From Epiperipatus broadwayi (taxonomy: Eukaryota > Onychophora > Udeonychophora > Euonychophora > Peripatidae): a stretch of DNA of 64,000 bases. The notes under the pieces are model-generated. The model was not told the DNA's origin and ran no database searches. It saw only the letters and a list, made by a program, of their open reading frames with translations. Shown here piece after piece: positions 36,961-49,155 of this stretch (positions are counted from its first letter, which is position 1; each line of letters starts with the position of its first letter). The stretch is taken from assembly GCA_028023455.1 (NCBI GenBank), contig JAQFVV010006216.1, positions 4,478,877-4,542,876 on the forward strand. The letters are read 5' to 3'. The position numbers were made by a program, and so were the translations under genes.

Positions 36961-38730
36961 TTGTACCAATATTGAAATTGGCACATGATGATTTTGCCTA
37001 AAAAATTATTAAAAATAAATAAGTTATAAAAATCTAAAAGGTTTCTTTAAGTAAACAAAATCAGTTTGCTGTCAAAAGTAAAATTAAAAGTTTAAGAGTT
37101 TATTACAGTTACTTTTCGAAAAGATATGAATCAAATAGCTTTCTATCATTATTTTTTGAAATAAAAGCTGCAATTGATTAATCAGAAGGGGAGAGGGGTG
37201 TTTCGTTAGAAAAGTTAAACTAAAGGTTTTATAAAAAGGAAGTAAAGAGTTTTCTTATTAGTATTCGTAAAATATAAATAATTTAAAGTTTAAAAAATAC
37301 AAATCTCTTTTTATTTGAATTAAAGAAAAAATAATCTTAAAACTAGTAATGTGCGTATATATTTGTACGATTGTCAATAGAATAAATGTATGCGTAATAA
37401 ATGTTATTATAAATAAATGAAAGTTAAAGAAGATTATCATTAAAAAACACGGCAATGGTTATTAATTAAAATATAAAACAACACTTCTGCATGCCTATTA
37501 CTAATTAAACAATCTTCCAAAACACGTTTATCAAAGGATTATCACTGGAATTTCGACAACAGATTTTTCCGGAAGATATTACAAGGACAACATGTCGCAG
37601 GTATAAATAGACTTTTTTTATCGGACAGTAAGTCATTTCACAAATTAATTGAGTGAGTTGAGTTCAGAAATTAATTGAGTCAGTTAAGTTAATGGTATCC
37701 TGAAACAAAATGCAGTGCTGAGAAGATTTTGGGAACGCACGTTTTTCTCCACAGCCTGATGTCCGATGAAAACAGCAAGATCTGCCCGTGAAATAATGTC
37801 AACTTAACAACTTGGAAATCTCCATCAATATCTAATTGTCTCCAATAGTAATAATTGTGAAAAATAAGGAAACTCATCAAGGAAACATCCCAGCCAGCTG
37901 GAAGCATTCGTACTGGAAGAAGCAACAAACAAGAAGAAAACAAAGTTCTAAATCTACGTTCAAAATCCTAGGTAAAACATTTGCTTATTTCATTTATACT
38001 GTAATAGCCATTGCATTGCATTAATTCGTGCGAATCCTCCAAGTCCAAGAGTCTAATTATATGAACTCTATATCATACATAAAATGAACTATTGATATGT
38101 GTGTTTAAATTTCAAATGCTATGTAATACTTAATTATTATATATGTGAGTGTATGAGTTAATATGTGCGTGATCATTATATCAGTGTTATTAGTTAAATT
38201 AGATAAATACCAGTGTATTATTATTAAAATCTACAAGAATATTTAAACTAGTTTAGAAATGTTAATTTAAAAATATGTGTGTGTTTTATTAGAATTATAA
38301 AATGTTTAAAATTAGTAAATGTTAGTTAATAAATGGTCTTTAAAATTAAACTCTATTGGTCGGTCAATTCTTTTTATCAATTCTTTTACAAATCTTTTAT
38401 CAATTCTTTCACCACTAATTATGTATAATCTGTTAGTGATTACAAATAGCTGAGCTAGTCGTGAATGCTTAGGCATTGGGTTAGTGGCCATTGTTCAAAG
38501 TGCATTATCTATTCTTCTGATAGATAGCTGGTGCCTGTGTTTATACACAAACAAAAAAAAGTACTTTGAACTTGGTGTTGAACTCAACAGTCGAGAAGAA
38601 GTTATGTCCTGGAAATGTAACGCTAGTTATATACTTTATAGCTATCGTTTGGGCATACATACTCTCCGAGTATGTTCTTCTCTGCCTAAGAGGCCGGTGT
38701 TTCGAGGACGCATATTCGAACCCGGTATAA
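36961..38730 (+). mobile_element. (TA)n-bounded element D
   Basis: It starts TTGTACCAATATTG and ends GAACCCGGTATAA between (TA)n tracts, matching the terminal pattern of elements A and B. A TATAAATAG at 37602 is followed by GACAGTAAG with the initiator A at 37627. Open frames at 37689-38024 and 38484-38750 show no domain. The 3' part has short inverted pairs (CATACT/AGTATG and CTCT/AGAG) but no TGGCGCC, only GGCCGGTG. Body similarity to A is weak by eye, so membership rests on architecture. Confidence 0.5.
37602..37627 (+). promoter_or_regulatory. Candidate Pol II core promoter in element D
   Basis: TATAAATAG at 37602 and CAGT initiator (A at 37627), 25 bp apart, 641 bp from the element's left end. 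The arrangement matches elements A and C. Confidence 0.45.
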
Positions 38731-38859
38731 TATATATATATATCAATTAATTTGTAATTTAATTTATGTATTTTGTATATTTATCATATTTTTTAAAATA
38801 TTAACTCTGCATTTTATTTTTACTCTATAATACTTATTTTCGTTTTAGTATAAAATTTG

Positions 38860-38865
<6 letters not shown>

Positions 38866-38894
<29 letters not shown>

Positions 38895-38895
38895 G
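38866..38895. repeat. (TA)n/(TG)n compound microsatellite
   Basis: TATATATATATATA followed by alternating GT. It lies between element D and the second copy of a dispersed repeat. Confidence 0.9.
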
Positions 38896-39285
38896 TGTGC
38901 TCTAAATATTCATGTGTGATAGATGTATATGTGCTATTAAACAGTAATGAGGAAAAAGTTATAGAAAATTCAGATATTGTTAAAATAAAAGATAAATCAG
39001 TGTCAATTTTATGAATATTTTTCAAGAGTTTTAAATAACAAAGGTAGTTTAAAATAATCAAGACTTATTTTTTACAAAATTTAGCACTCTGAAACTATTT
39101 AAAATCATTTGAAAAATTTGTTTATGAATTAATAAAAATAGCGATGTGTAGGCTGATGCCAATATGCACATTTACACATATGTAGTTTAGTTTAATAGGT
39201 TGATTTTGTTTTACTCAGAACTTTTAAGATTGTCATCATTTATTCATATTACATGTGTGTATGGAATTAAAGATTCATGTATAAG

Positions 39286-39770
39286 CATTTATATATAGAT
39301 CCTGTAAATATTTTAGCCACTGCACTTGATTCTGTATATGTTTGTTTACCTCTATTCTGGGTTTTAAAGGCATATCTTTTCATGAACATATTCTTTGCAA
39401 GCTAGAGTTTTTGATTTTATATGTAGTCACTTGCATGATGGTTTTAATTTGTACTCTGGGTTGTTAAAGGTTATTTTGTTTACTTTTAATATGGTGTAGG
39501 ATCAAGCGCATATTATAGAAGTCAGTTTTTGTGATTGTCTCCACTTTGTGTATAGTCAAATTTAATTTAGCCTGCTTTTTTATTGTCTGCTGTTTTAAGT
39601 TAAAAGTAAAATATATAAGTGCACACATCTTGACATGCTACCACATTTCTAAGAAGAAAGATGTAAATACTTTTTTATTAGATAATAGTCTTCAGCAATG
39701 ATAATTAAATTAATAATATGAGGTTTTATTGTTTTGATATTTAATAGATTACCTGACATCAAATGAAATC
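39286..39770 (+). repeat. Dispersed repeat, copy 2
   Basis: Sister of 1380-1830 with the same order of landmarks (GATCCTGTAAATATTTTA, TTTTAATTTGTACTCTGGG, GTGCACACATCTTGAC). It contains no 99-bp hairpin, unlike the region next to copy 1. Confidence 0.6.
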
Positions 39771-40178
39771 TATGCCAACATAAAAGGGTAATTTAAGTTT
39801 ATGTAAATAACTATTACAATTGAACAGTTTATAGTTTGTTTTTTGGTCAGATCAGTCTTTAGCATTTGTTTACTGTTGTTTACTCCTGCTGATTGATGCT
39901 TCTGAAGAATGTTTTTTCCACAACCTACAGACATTAAACTTTCTATTAGTAATAATATGTGACTACATAAGTGTCTATAGTTTAAGATCGTTACCAATAA
40001 AACTTAAATATAATATCACTTGAGAAGACATTATTTTAGCTTATGATATTAGTGACACTTTTGGTATTGAATATTAATCATGTCTATAGAGATGTGGCTA
40101 TCCATTACAATATACATATATAATTAATTATAATACAAACATACATGCATTATTTTAAAATAAAACTTTGTATATATA
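39771..40178. other. No gene identified
   Basis: AT-rich sequence. CCATTACAATATACATATA near 40104 is another junction-like word (reverse complement of a TTGTAATGG start). Confidence 0.4.
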
Positions 40179-41950
40179 TTGAACCGGGTGGGAGATTATT
40201 GAATAATAAAATGGAACAAAAATATTATTTTTTTTACTCTTTAAAAAAAAAAAAATTAAGATTGTGAAAAAAAAATTGAAAACAAATTGTAAGATAAATT
40301 GTTGCCTTCTTTTGTAGAGAAAAATGGCAATATTATAAAATTATTATAAATTCGATCTGCTCCAGCTGCAATTTAAATATTACAGCATCCAAACCCTCAG
40401 GCATAGAAGCATAATACCAGTAGGGCACCTGTAACCAGACAGGTTACACAAGGTATAACCTACAGCACATTTCCAGGTTATAGAACTTCTCGACTACTGA
40501 ATTCAAACACTGTCATTCAAAATACTTTATTTGCTTTGAGGTAAACTTCACATGTCAGTTAATTCCAAGAAGTAACTAACATACTCTGGATAACACTACT
40601 AACTCAGTGCCTGATAAATCCCAAACTAACTCAGTCATAAAGAAAATGTAATAATACAACATAACTAAATCATTAATTATTAAATTGACATCCAAGAAAA
40701 TTGTTTATTAGTGGTATAACCTCAAAAAAACATTACATACTAATTAGAAGACACTATTTATTCTTAAACTTTAAATAAATTTATTATTAGAAATTTAAAA
40801 TTATTCTACACACATCCTTTCAATAAGCAAATAATAATATAATGGTATACATACTACACGCAAATATTCTTACTAAAGATATACAATAATAATGTCATAT
40901 AATTAACATACACATAACTATGCACACACATTAGGGGTTATAAGTAATAATTATTTAGGAAAGCTTTGCGAACATTTGCTAATACAATGAGAAGCAAATA
41001 TCCATGCACATACAATTGTTCATCTATGCTGAATATCAAGGAACACTAAAAGATTGCTACTGCTACTTATTGTTCATAAAGTTAATGCTAGTTCATGAAT
41101 GGGAGTAAGAAATTATATTACCAAGAATTTTGAAAGTTTCTCTGAGACGGGTAGCTTCTTACTTTCTCCTGCTAAATGTGGATGACCAACTCTTTGAATT
41201 TTGGTTCTTTGATGATTTTAGTCTGGCTCCTTATGGCTTATGTTTAGGCAGATAGATACTCTTTGGCAGTTCCAATTTTTATACAGATATAACTTCTAAT
41301 GGGCGGATTGCTGATGTTCTGTTGGACTGAGGTAGGAATCTGGCTGCATGCTCTGATGACTGCTTAACATGACATGATCTTCATGATAAAAAGTTGAAAA
41401 TTTTAATTATAAGCTTTCCTTTATTTTTAAATTTACTTTCATATTTTATTTACACACATATATTTTCTCTTTTTTTACATTTAAAATCAACACACACATT
41501 TTCTTATTTTCTTTTAAATAAATGAAAAGAGAGATTTTTCATTTTTAGATTTCCTTTTGTTTTTTTTTTAGTAGTTGTAATTTTGGCTAAGTTAAATTTC
41601 CCCTCTCTCTGAATTACTCTTTAATTGATTTGTAAAAACTTTATGAATGTCTGTTTAATCCTCCCTCTGATTGTTTTTTTCTTACTTATTATTATTTCAA
41701 ACTAGTAAACTTATACTAATAAATGATGTTTGCCATTTGGCGATCTCTGCTCCTATAAAGAAAACTCTTTAAACTTTTATAGATCTTTTTTTCAAATGAG
41801 ATATTTTTAATTCAATCATTTCTTGATAAAATATTCTGCAGTGGTTAAAGTTTTAATTTCAAAATCTTTTTTGTTATTTAAATATAAGATTTTATTTTAA
41901 TAATCGTGAACAACAATTTTCCATGAAGCGCTGTTCATTAGCAGGGCATG
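40179..41950 (+). other. Possible further (TA)n-bounded element, left end only
   Basis: A (TA)n tract at 40171 is followed by TTGAACCGGGTGGGAG, which fits the left-end pattern of elements A-D. The next (TA)n tract is near 41950, but the sequence before it (AGCAGGGCATGC) lacks the GGTATAA ending. No hairpin plus TGGCGCC and no coding region was seen. It may be truncated or unrelated. Confidence 0.3.
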
Positions 41951-42445
41951 CATATATATTTATATATATATATATTGTAACGATATATAAATATGTCGTT
42001 ACATTAAATTGAAATAAAAACTTTTAAGTTCGCATATAAAAATAAGTGTATTAAAAAGAAAAAAAAACTAAACGCTAAAATTAAAATGTTTGTTAAACGT
42101 ATATATTCGCACAGATGCTAAACTTTAAAAATATTTTTTTTTAATAAATAAAAAAAGGTATTTGAATGTATTTTTTTATAAAAAAAGATTTAAATATAAA
42201 AATAGTTTAAAAAAGAAATAATGTAAGTAAAAATAAAAACAGGTATTAATTAATTCCTGTAATCTGTAAATGGAAGTGATTGTTTATTAATTATCCAAAA
42301 GCTGTCTAATTAAAAAGTCAGAAAGTAAATTAGATAAGAGAATAAAGAGATTTTAGCTTGACCAATGGAAGCACCAAGCCTCAGCCCGGACCCGAATGAA
42401 AATTTGGATTAGTGACGTCTTTGTTCATTCAATCTGGAGATTTAC

Positions 42446-42475
42446 TATAAAATAAGAAATATTGAGTTCCAGACA
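42446..42475 (+). promoter_or_regulatory. Candidate Pol II core promoter in element C
   Basis: TATAAAATA at 42446 and GACAGTTT with the initiator A at 42475, 29 bp apart. A possible splice donor (ACGGTAAGACG) follows at about 42503-42513. Confidence 0.45.
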
Positions 42476-43959
42476 GTTTTTTCGGACTTGATTTGATGAG
42501 AACGGTAAGACGCACTTGCCGTTTTCTCTCATTTTTTTTTGTTTTAAAAAAAATATAAAATGAAAAGACTGTGATACAAGAATGGAGCCAGCTAATGCTA
42601 CCTCCAGAACATTATCTTCCAATGGAGACGTCACGGGAATTAAAAAACAGGAACCTGGACTCTTCTACTGTAAGCTATATTGACATGAACTCTAAATTTA
42701 AAAATAACTAAGAACTTTCGTTCAAGCTTATGAACTTCTATCTGACTTTTAAGTTTAAAATCAATTGAAAATGTTTAATTTTATATATTTGCGTTTGATA
42801 AAAAAAAAAAAAATCATTTCCATTTATTATTTTATTTGTATTAATATTTATTGTTTAAATTTTAAATGAGGAAATTTAAGGTTGGGTATGGACGTTGCAT
42901 AGATTCTTTAGCAGTTGATTATGTTGTGGTTTTCACATTCGATTAGAATATATAGGTCAACGATATCACTGCAGCATCTTACGATGAATGCTAATGGGAT
43001 TTGTATATTCCCTATGCAAGTGACGTTTATCGATGACTTTGTATTTTGATCGGTTGTGTTTAATTTGGAATGTTTTTGACCGTGGAATCTGTGCAGCTGA
43101 TCTATACTCAACATTTTAAAACAAATTTTATAAAATTCATTTGTGCGAATGTATCTAAATGTTAAATTTAAGTCGGGCGTGAATGGCTATATAGTTTTGT
43201 AAAGTTATATTAAGGGAGGGTAATCTTAGGTTATTCGTTTCGTAGTTGAATTGGCTCAATGGATTGGATATATTTGTGTAATTAGTAGATGTAGTATGAG
43301 ATCTGCTACGGGCAGGATTGCATATATATGCCACACACCTTCTGTTTGCCTATGGATGGGTTTGTAAGTCGGCAGAAGACCGCAGTCCATTCCTATGGAG
43401 TTTTTTTGTTTATTGTTCTACTTGCCAACAGATGTCACATTCCTGTTGGTGGAGAGTCAATGTCTTCTCTAATTATACTTACTGTTCAGATGTACATTCC
43501 TGACAGTACAGTATTTTGTGTTGTCGTATTTTCATGCTACATTGAATACATAAATGTATCAGATGGATTGGCGCCGTTTTGACTACGAACATTTGGCCTA
43601 AGGTTAAATAAGGGAAAGAATATTTTCTTTTCAAATGCAGACCTATATAGTCTATTCATACTCGACTCACTAAATAAAAATTAAACTTATTGAAATCTTT
43701 TTAAATGTAAATTTACAAGTTAATATAAAAATCCAAAGGTTAAACTTATTCCTCAAATTTAGAATGATTTTATATGTGCGTAAATAAATATTTTTATGTG
43801 TTAATTTCTGGCAGTGGCTTTTAATCTTTTATATTTAAGATATAAAATTTATATTTTATTATCTCTGCTACTCTCTGAGCTAGTGACTTGGGTTAACGAT
43901 TGGAATATTTAAATAAAGTGGAATCTTAACGGCGCGTATCTGCCTACTTTATAAATTTT

Positions 43960-43986
43960 TCTAGGCTCAAATGCCTAGATGGCGCC
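43960..43986 (+). other. Terminal hairpin plus TGGCGCC, element C
   Basis: TCTAGGC (43960-43966) pairs with GCCTAGA (43973-43979) around a 6-base loop, followed directly by TGGCGCC (43980-43986). The stem differs in sequence from those in elements A and B. Here it lies about 66 bp before the element end. Confidence 0.75.
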
Positions 43987-45444
43987 CTGGTAGTTGCAGA
44001 TATTGTTTTTGTGGTTAGATTCGATCTTCACTTTCATTTTCGATTGTTATAATATATATATTGTAATGGTACAGATATGAGATGTGAACCTGTGGTGATG
44101 GCCTACATCAATCCCAAGTTACTACACAATTGAAATATAAAATTAAATACAAATGAATATAATGTGGAATGAGTATGAGAGATCAACACTGGATTAACTA
44201 TCAGTTCAGCAGCATTACACAAAAGTAATATATGAATTATTAACAATAAAAATAAATCAACAGCCAATCTTGTAACTGGATTTGAAATAGGTTTGCTATA
44301 GATCAGGCTAATTATTTAACCCTTGCCACCTTAGGGCAGATTATTTAACATTAATTTGGAAGCACAACTTAAGTGCTAATCCATAAAGATATAACAATTA
44401 AAAAATAATACTGGGATACTAAATCATGCTCATCATCATCAATGCTCTGACCACTTAATACCATTAATGTATTGGCCAGCTATAAACTTAATTTCTAATA
44501 AATATTAAACTAAATAAAATGTAGTGCATGGATTTTAAAGGATACCCTCTTTGTGACAATCCAAGGTCATCAACTGAATGTCCTTAAACCCGAAATATAT
44601 ACCCTTTTTATATAACAGACCATAATGCATGAATCTATCTCAGGAACAAAAGCTCTATAACCATTATTGTGAAAGCGATATAACATAACACATAATATTC
44701 TAAAACTATTTAGGATTGAGTACATTTACTGGAATAACTTTAACAATGAAATATCAATTTGTTAATAACAATAAAAATGAAATCAGAATATGGTTATACA
44801 TATAAATTAATCCTTCTGATTGTGATGAAATCAAAAAGAATCCCCTATTATATTGTAATTTACAAATGTTTTCACACATATATATGCACACACACATGTG
44901 GCATTATAATTTATGAATATATTTGAATTGTCATATAATAATATAAAAATATGATTAATTTTATTATATGTATCTACCTGACATATCTATATAAGCACAC
45001 AGATGTGTCACAACATATGGGAATTGTCTTATAATAAAAAATAAGTTATCACATTTTAATGATATATAAATAATGACAGTTTTCCTATATATGTGTGTGT
45101 ATCCATGGAATTGTGTGTGTAGTTTAACATTTATATCATATATTTTAATTTATCAAAATAATAGATTTATTTAAAAAAATTTTTTTCACAATTGATTCCA
45201 TGTCAAAAAATATACATGTATATATAAATTAGTAATTAATGTCTTTATTCCAATTATAAACAAATATATATAATTCTTTGAAAAACAATACAATAATTAA
45301 TACAGTAAATAATATTTTAAAAACAAATATCTACTATAATTTAATAGAAGTACTTTTAACTATCTAAGTAATCATTATCAACTATATTCAAATTTAGTTA
45401 CAAAAAACCATTATAAACATCTACAAAAACAATTGTGTCATACA

Positions 45445-45742
45445 TCAATTTTCTGACAATTCATTAACTTTTATATTAGCAGATTGTCTATTTATCAAAT
45501 ACTGCTTTCCATTTCTTATTAACATAGCTTCTTTAATTTTATGTTAACATCAAAATCAAAAACATATATACATGTAACATTATGATCAAAAAACACTGAA
45601 GGTGATATGTCATCATTTTTAACACTCTCTTGTCTTGATTTTGTTTATATAGCAATAAATGCTCCTTTGACCTTTTCTCCAATGTACACCGAGATTCACC
45701 TATATATGCTTTTCCACAAACACACCACCATTTATATATTGC
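45445..45742 (-). pseudogene. PLE GIY-YIG endonuclease fragment (minus strand)
   Basis: The minus strand from 45742 reads AIYKWWCVCGKAYIGESRCT, a GIY-YIG core with the first Gly changed to Ala and the CxC spacing typical of PLE endonucleases. It is followed by LEKRSKEH (conserved Arg and Lys-Glu-His). After a frameshift come KIKEAMLIRNGKQYLINRQS, with the conserved Glu, and a stop at 45445-45447. The upstream RT is cut off at the (TA)n tract at about 45752-45765. It is a different PLE lineage from the plus-strand fragment on the other side of that tract (different residues at most variable positions). Confidence 0.82.
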
Positions 45743-45765
45743 ACAACTTTGATATATATATATAT

Positions 45766-47022
45766 TGCGGATTTCATTAAACCTACAATTCCATCTATTA
45801 AATCATATATTAAAAACTCTTTTCATTTTATTTCTGTTTTAAAAAATTTAAAAATTAATGCTAATGACATTCTGGTCAGTTTTGATGTCGTGTCTTTGTT
45901 TACAAACATTCCAATCGAAGAAGCTTTAAATGTAATTTCACAACTTTGCAATTTGCCAAACCATATTATTGCTTTGATTAAACATTGTCTCTTCAACACA
46001 TATTTTGTATATAATGAACAGCATTACAGACAAGTTTTTGATACTCCTATGGGCTCACCTATCTCAGGAGTAATATCTGATTTATTCATGGAAAATATAG
46101 AAACTCGTGTTTTAGAATCATCTTTAAAAAAACCTCATTTGGCTTAGATACATAGATGACATTTTTGTCATATGGCAACATGGTAAAAATAAATTAGATG
46201 ATTTTTTCTTACTTTTAAATAATATGCATTCTCATATTAGATTTACAATGGAGACAGAGTCTGATGGAAAACTCCCTTTTCTTGATGTTTTAGTCACCAG
46301 AACACTGAATAGTTTATCTTTTTCAATTTATAGAAAGAATACACACATGGACAGATATTTACATTTCCAATCTCATCATCACCCAACTCAGATCGTGTCT
46401 GTAGCCAAAACTGTTTTAAATAGAGCAATTAACCTTTCAGATAAGTCACATCTCAAAGAAGAAATAAATCATATTAATAGTGTTTTATTAGCAAATAGTT
46501 ACAATTATAAATTTATTAAAAAGCCTTATTTCAAGCCCAAAATGGACAAAATAGGAAACAAAAAGATGATAAATCAGCTATTAGGATTTGTGTTTCATAT
46601 GTAAAAGGAACTACAGACAGTATTGGATGTATATTAAAATGCTATAATATAAATACAGCATTTTCTACTCATCAAAAGATCAGCAATATAATAACCAAGC
46701 CTAAGGATTCAATCCCTCTTGAATCTCATGGTATTTATCAAATCTCATGTGAAAATTGTAAGGCTTCTTACGTAAGTATGAGTAATCATTGCATCAGTGT
46801 TAGGAGAGATGATCATGCTAATGTAGTTAAACAACATTCTCACTCCATACTATGAATTCAGGTCATAAAATTAATTTTTCTAGTACCAGGATCATATCCA
46901 GATGTGATAATCTATACCAGTGCAAAATTAGAGAAGCCATTGAGATACTTAAAAGGCCAGATTGTATCAATAAGTGAGATGATACAAGCAAACTTCCTCC
47001 TATTTGGAAAGATTTTTTTTAA
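45766..47022 (+). pseudogene. PLE reverse transcriptase and endonuclease, broken
   Basis: RT motif A is DILVSFDVVSLFTNIPIEEA near 45865-45925; motif B-like DTPMGSPISGVISDLFME lies near 46039-46092; the catalytic box RYIDDIFVIW is at 46146-46175. KLPFLDVLVTR, YRKNTHMDRYLHF and the linker SYVKGTTDSIGCILK follow. The endonuclease reads HGIYQISCENCKASYVSMS from 46727, so YIG is changed to YVS, then CISVRRDDH and REAIEILKRP near 46940. One frameshift lies just before YIDD, consistent with one lost base, another near 46580, and stops follow in the endonuclease. All RT aspartates are visible. Confidence 0.88.
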
Positions 47023-47225
47023 AAACATTCTTAATTTAACATTTTTGCTATTGGTGGAACTTTAACATTTTTTAAATCAGTGATTGTAGCACCTCTACAA
47101 CCATCTTTCTACTTTTGGTTTAATTACTCAGTGGATGACTTGTGTTACCAAGTCGAAACATCAGTATTTTAAAATATTTTAACATGGATGAACCCGCAAA
47201 ATACGTCTTTTATATATGGAACCCG
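45766..47225 (+). mobile_element. 5'-truncated Penelope-like element (RT plus GIY-YIG)
   Basis: It begins inside the RT right at a (TA)n tract and runs through the palm and thumb, the linker and the endonuclease to a 3' tail containing CAAGTCGAAACATCAG (about 47149-47165), then (CA)n/(TA)n at 47242-47286. The N-terminal RT third is missing. A head-to-head PLE endonuclease fragment lies on the minus strand on the other side of the first (TA)n tract. Confidence 0.88.
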
Positions 47226-47241
47226 TGTAAATCTTCTTATC

Positions 47242-47242
47242 A

Positions 47243-47285
<43 letters not shown>

Positions 47286-47286
47286 A
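47242..47286. repeat. (CA)n-(TA)n microsatellite after the PLE
   Basis: About ten CA units followed by about twelve TA units. It marks the right edge of the plus-strand PLE, after which the interrupted repeat resumes at AAGCACTCAGATGTG. Confidence 0.9.
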
Positions 47287-48542
47287 GCACTCAGATGTGT
47301 TGTATAACAATTTAAAAATTAACATGTTCAAATTGTCATAGACTTATAAAAAAATTCAATTTATTTTAATAATACATAAGTGCACCTATAAGTGTGTATA
47401 TAAAAATATATAGATAGGATGCATTAATACTATTAATAAGCTTATTTTTTTATGGTAAGTAAAAGTTTTCTTTAAAAAATATTTACTCTTTTGACAATCC
47501 TTCATAAAAGTTTTCTTTTAATTTTTAACAGGTTAATTTGGATTAATTATAAATGTCTTTTTAAAAAAATACCCCAGCACATCTTTTGTTTTTCAATCTA
47601 GAAATATTTTTGGAGTTTTCTTTTTTTAACAAAAATTGGGAATGCGTTTTATTTTTTGCTGAACAAAGTTATTTACTTAAAAAAAGTTATAATTTAAAAA
47701 ATTAGAACTGTCATTTTTACCAAAAAACTATTTAAAGTAACTTACCAGCTATATGTGGTTCTGTACATATAAGTAAAAAAATAAATATATAAATAAATTC
47801 TTCAGCAAGCTGATACACTGTTTTGGTAAACTGGTCTCTTTTAAAACTAACTGGATTGTTATTTTCAAGAAAGGTATAATTCAGGCAACTGCTATCCTCA
47901 GTAAGCTCCCTTAAGTCTCTATCCTATCTAATACACATATATGGGCTACAAAGCACATAAAAACTAGATCTTGCTTCCATGTGAACTCAAACTACTGATG
48001 TTGTACTAGTAGCATTAACTGGATCCACTTTCTTTTCTTCAATTACATTTTTATGGTAGTAGTTATCTTGTCATCATTTGTAAAACTCTTAAAAAATTTC
48101 CCTAATCTTTTTTTCAACTTTTTTTACAGATAGGTGGAAAAAATATAGTAATTATAAATAAGTTTTAAGTTTTCTTTATCTTGATTGAAAAAAGCTAATG
48201 ACTCTTTTTAATTTAACTTAATCCTGAGAAAAACAACTTTGTAAATTTTATCAAAATATGTTATACAAATATTTATTATAAAAAAATTTGCTAATCAAAA
48301 TAGATAATAAAATTTTATAATTACCAGTATATTCATTATAACATAAAACATGTTTGTTTTAATTTCAAAGTGAGAATTAATAAAATATTAATGAGACCTT
48401 TTTAAATGTTTAATTTCTAATAAAATTGTCTTAAATTCAAATATTTTATCCTTTATTATTATTCCAGTGTAATATATATATACATGCACACACACACTAC
48501 TATGCTGTATGCCATGAGACACATAACTATCTTATAATCCAC

Positions 48543-49155
48543 TGTAACAGACCACAGGCTGTAAATGTGGCAAACAAAAATGTAACAGTATATTTGTCAT
48601 CAACAATCATCAACTAAAAATGTAACACCATAAAACATAATGGCTCTAATTGTTCATGCCCCAAACTGTATTGGACTGTGGTCTGGTGCAATTTCCAGAT
48701 GGATACTCAATGTATCAAAATGAAACAGTAAGCAATGAAATATTGTTGTTGGAGAATACGGGAAAAGGTCTCGATTATATTTGACCAATATTTAAGCTTG
48801 TCTACAATAGTAGAGCTAAATTTTAAAACTTGGTCAAAATACAATTTAAAATGGTATAGCCAGAACCCTCCCAACTTACAGGTCTTATTACATCTTGGAG
48901 TTCAAACTCAGTGAAGAAATTTGCTTTTAACTCTACTCAAGGATAGATTTAAATAGTATGGCAATAATGTGACCTCTATATAAGTCCCTAATGGCTTTTT
49001 ACTAATGAATATATTAAAAGTGTGTATGCATGTATGATAGATATTCTGGTGAGTGAAGTATGAATGATGCTTAATAATCTAGAAACCAGAGAAATAAAGA
49101 TTTTAACTTCAAACAACAAATATTTATTAATAAAATCTGGGTTAAATTTATAACA
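48543..49155 (-). repeat. 3' LTR
   Basis: Starts TGTTATAAATTTAACCC on the minus strand and ends GGTCTGTTACA. It aligns end to end with 54623-55237. The bases just upstream on the minus strand (internal side, 49156-49190) are not a purine tract, so the expected polypurine primer is not seen. Confidence 0.85.

Larger units (their letters stand above)
41975..44052 (+). mobile_element. (TA)n-bounded element C
   Basis: It starts TTGTAACGATAT and ends GATTGTTATAA between (TA)n tracts, 2078 bp long. A TATA box and initiator occur at 42446-42475 and a hairpin plus TGGCGCC at 43960-43986. Open frames at 42425-43114 (minus) and 43318-43582 (plus) show no domain. Body similarity to elements A and B is low by eye, but size, termini, promoter position (471 bp in) and the terminal hairpin all agree. 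Confidence 0.6.
44061..48542. repeat. Large dispersed repeat, copy 1, interrupted by PLE fragments
   Basis: From TTGTAATGGTACAGATATGAG on, this sequence matches 56042-58058 in order: GCATGAATCTA, CTAAAACTATTTAGGATTGAG, TGTGGCATTATAATTTATGAATAT (written in parts), GGTAAGTAAAAGTTTTCTTT, and ATGCCATRAGACACATAACTAT. Two PLE fragments interrupt it at about 45.4-47.3 kb. An LTR retrotransposon sits at its right end. About 500 bp near 44100-44600 are missing from copy 2. Around 47830-48080 a RT-like scrap (AAGGTATAATTCAGGCAACTG) resembles the matching place in copy 2, but it is too decayed to assign. Confidence 0.65.

Noticed and set aside
47830-48080. RT-like scrap in the large repeat
   Set aside because: The only support is a weak NYxPV-like match in copy 2; the rest is unreadable.
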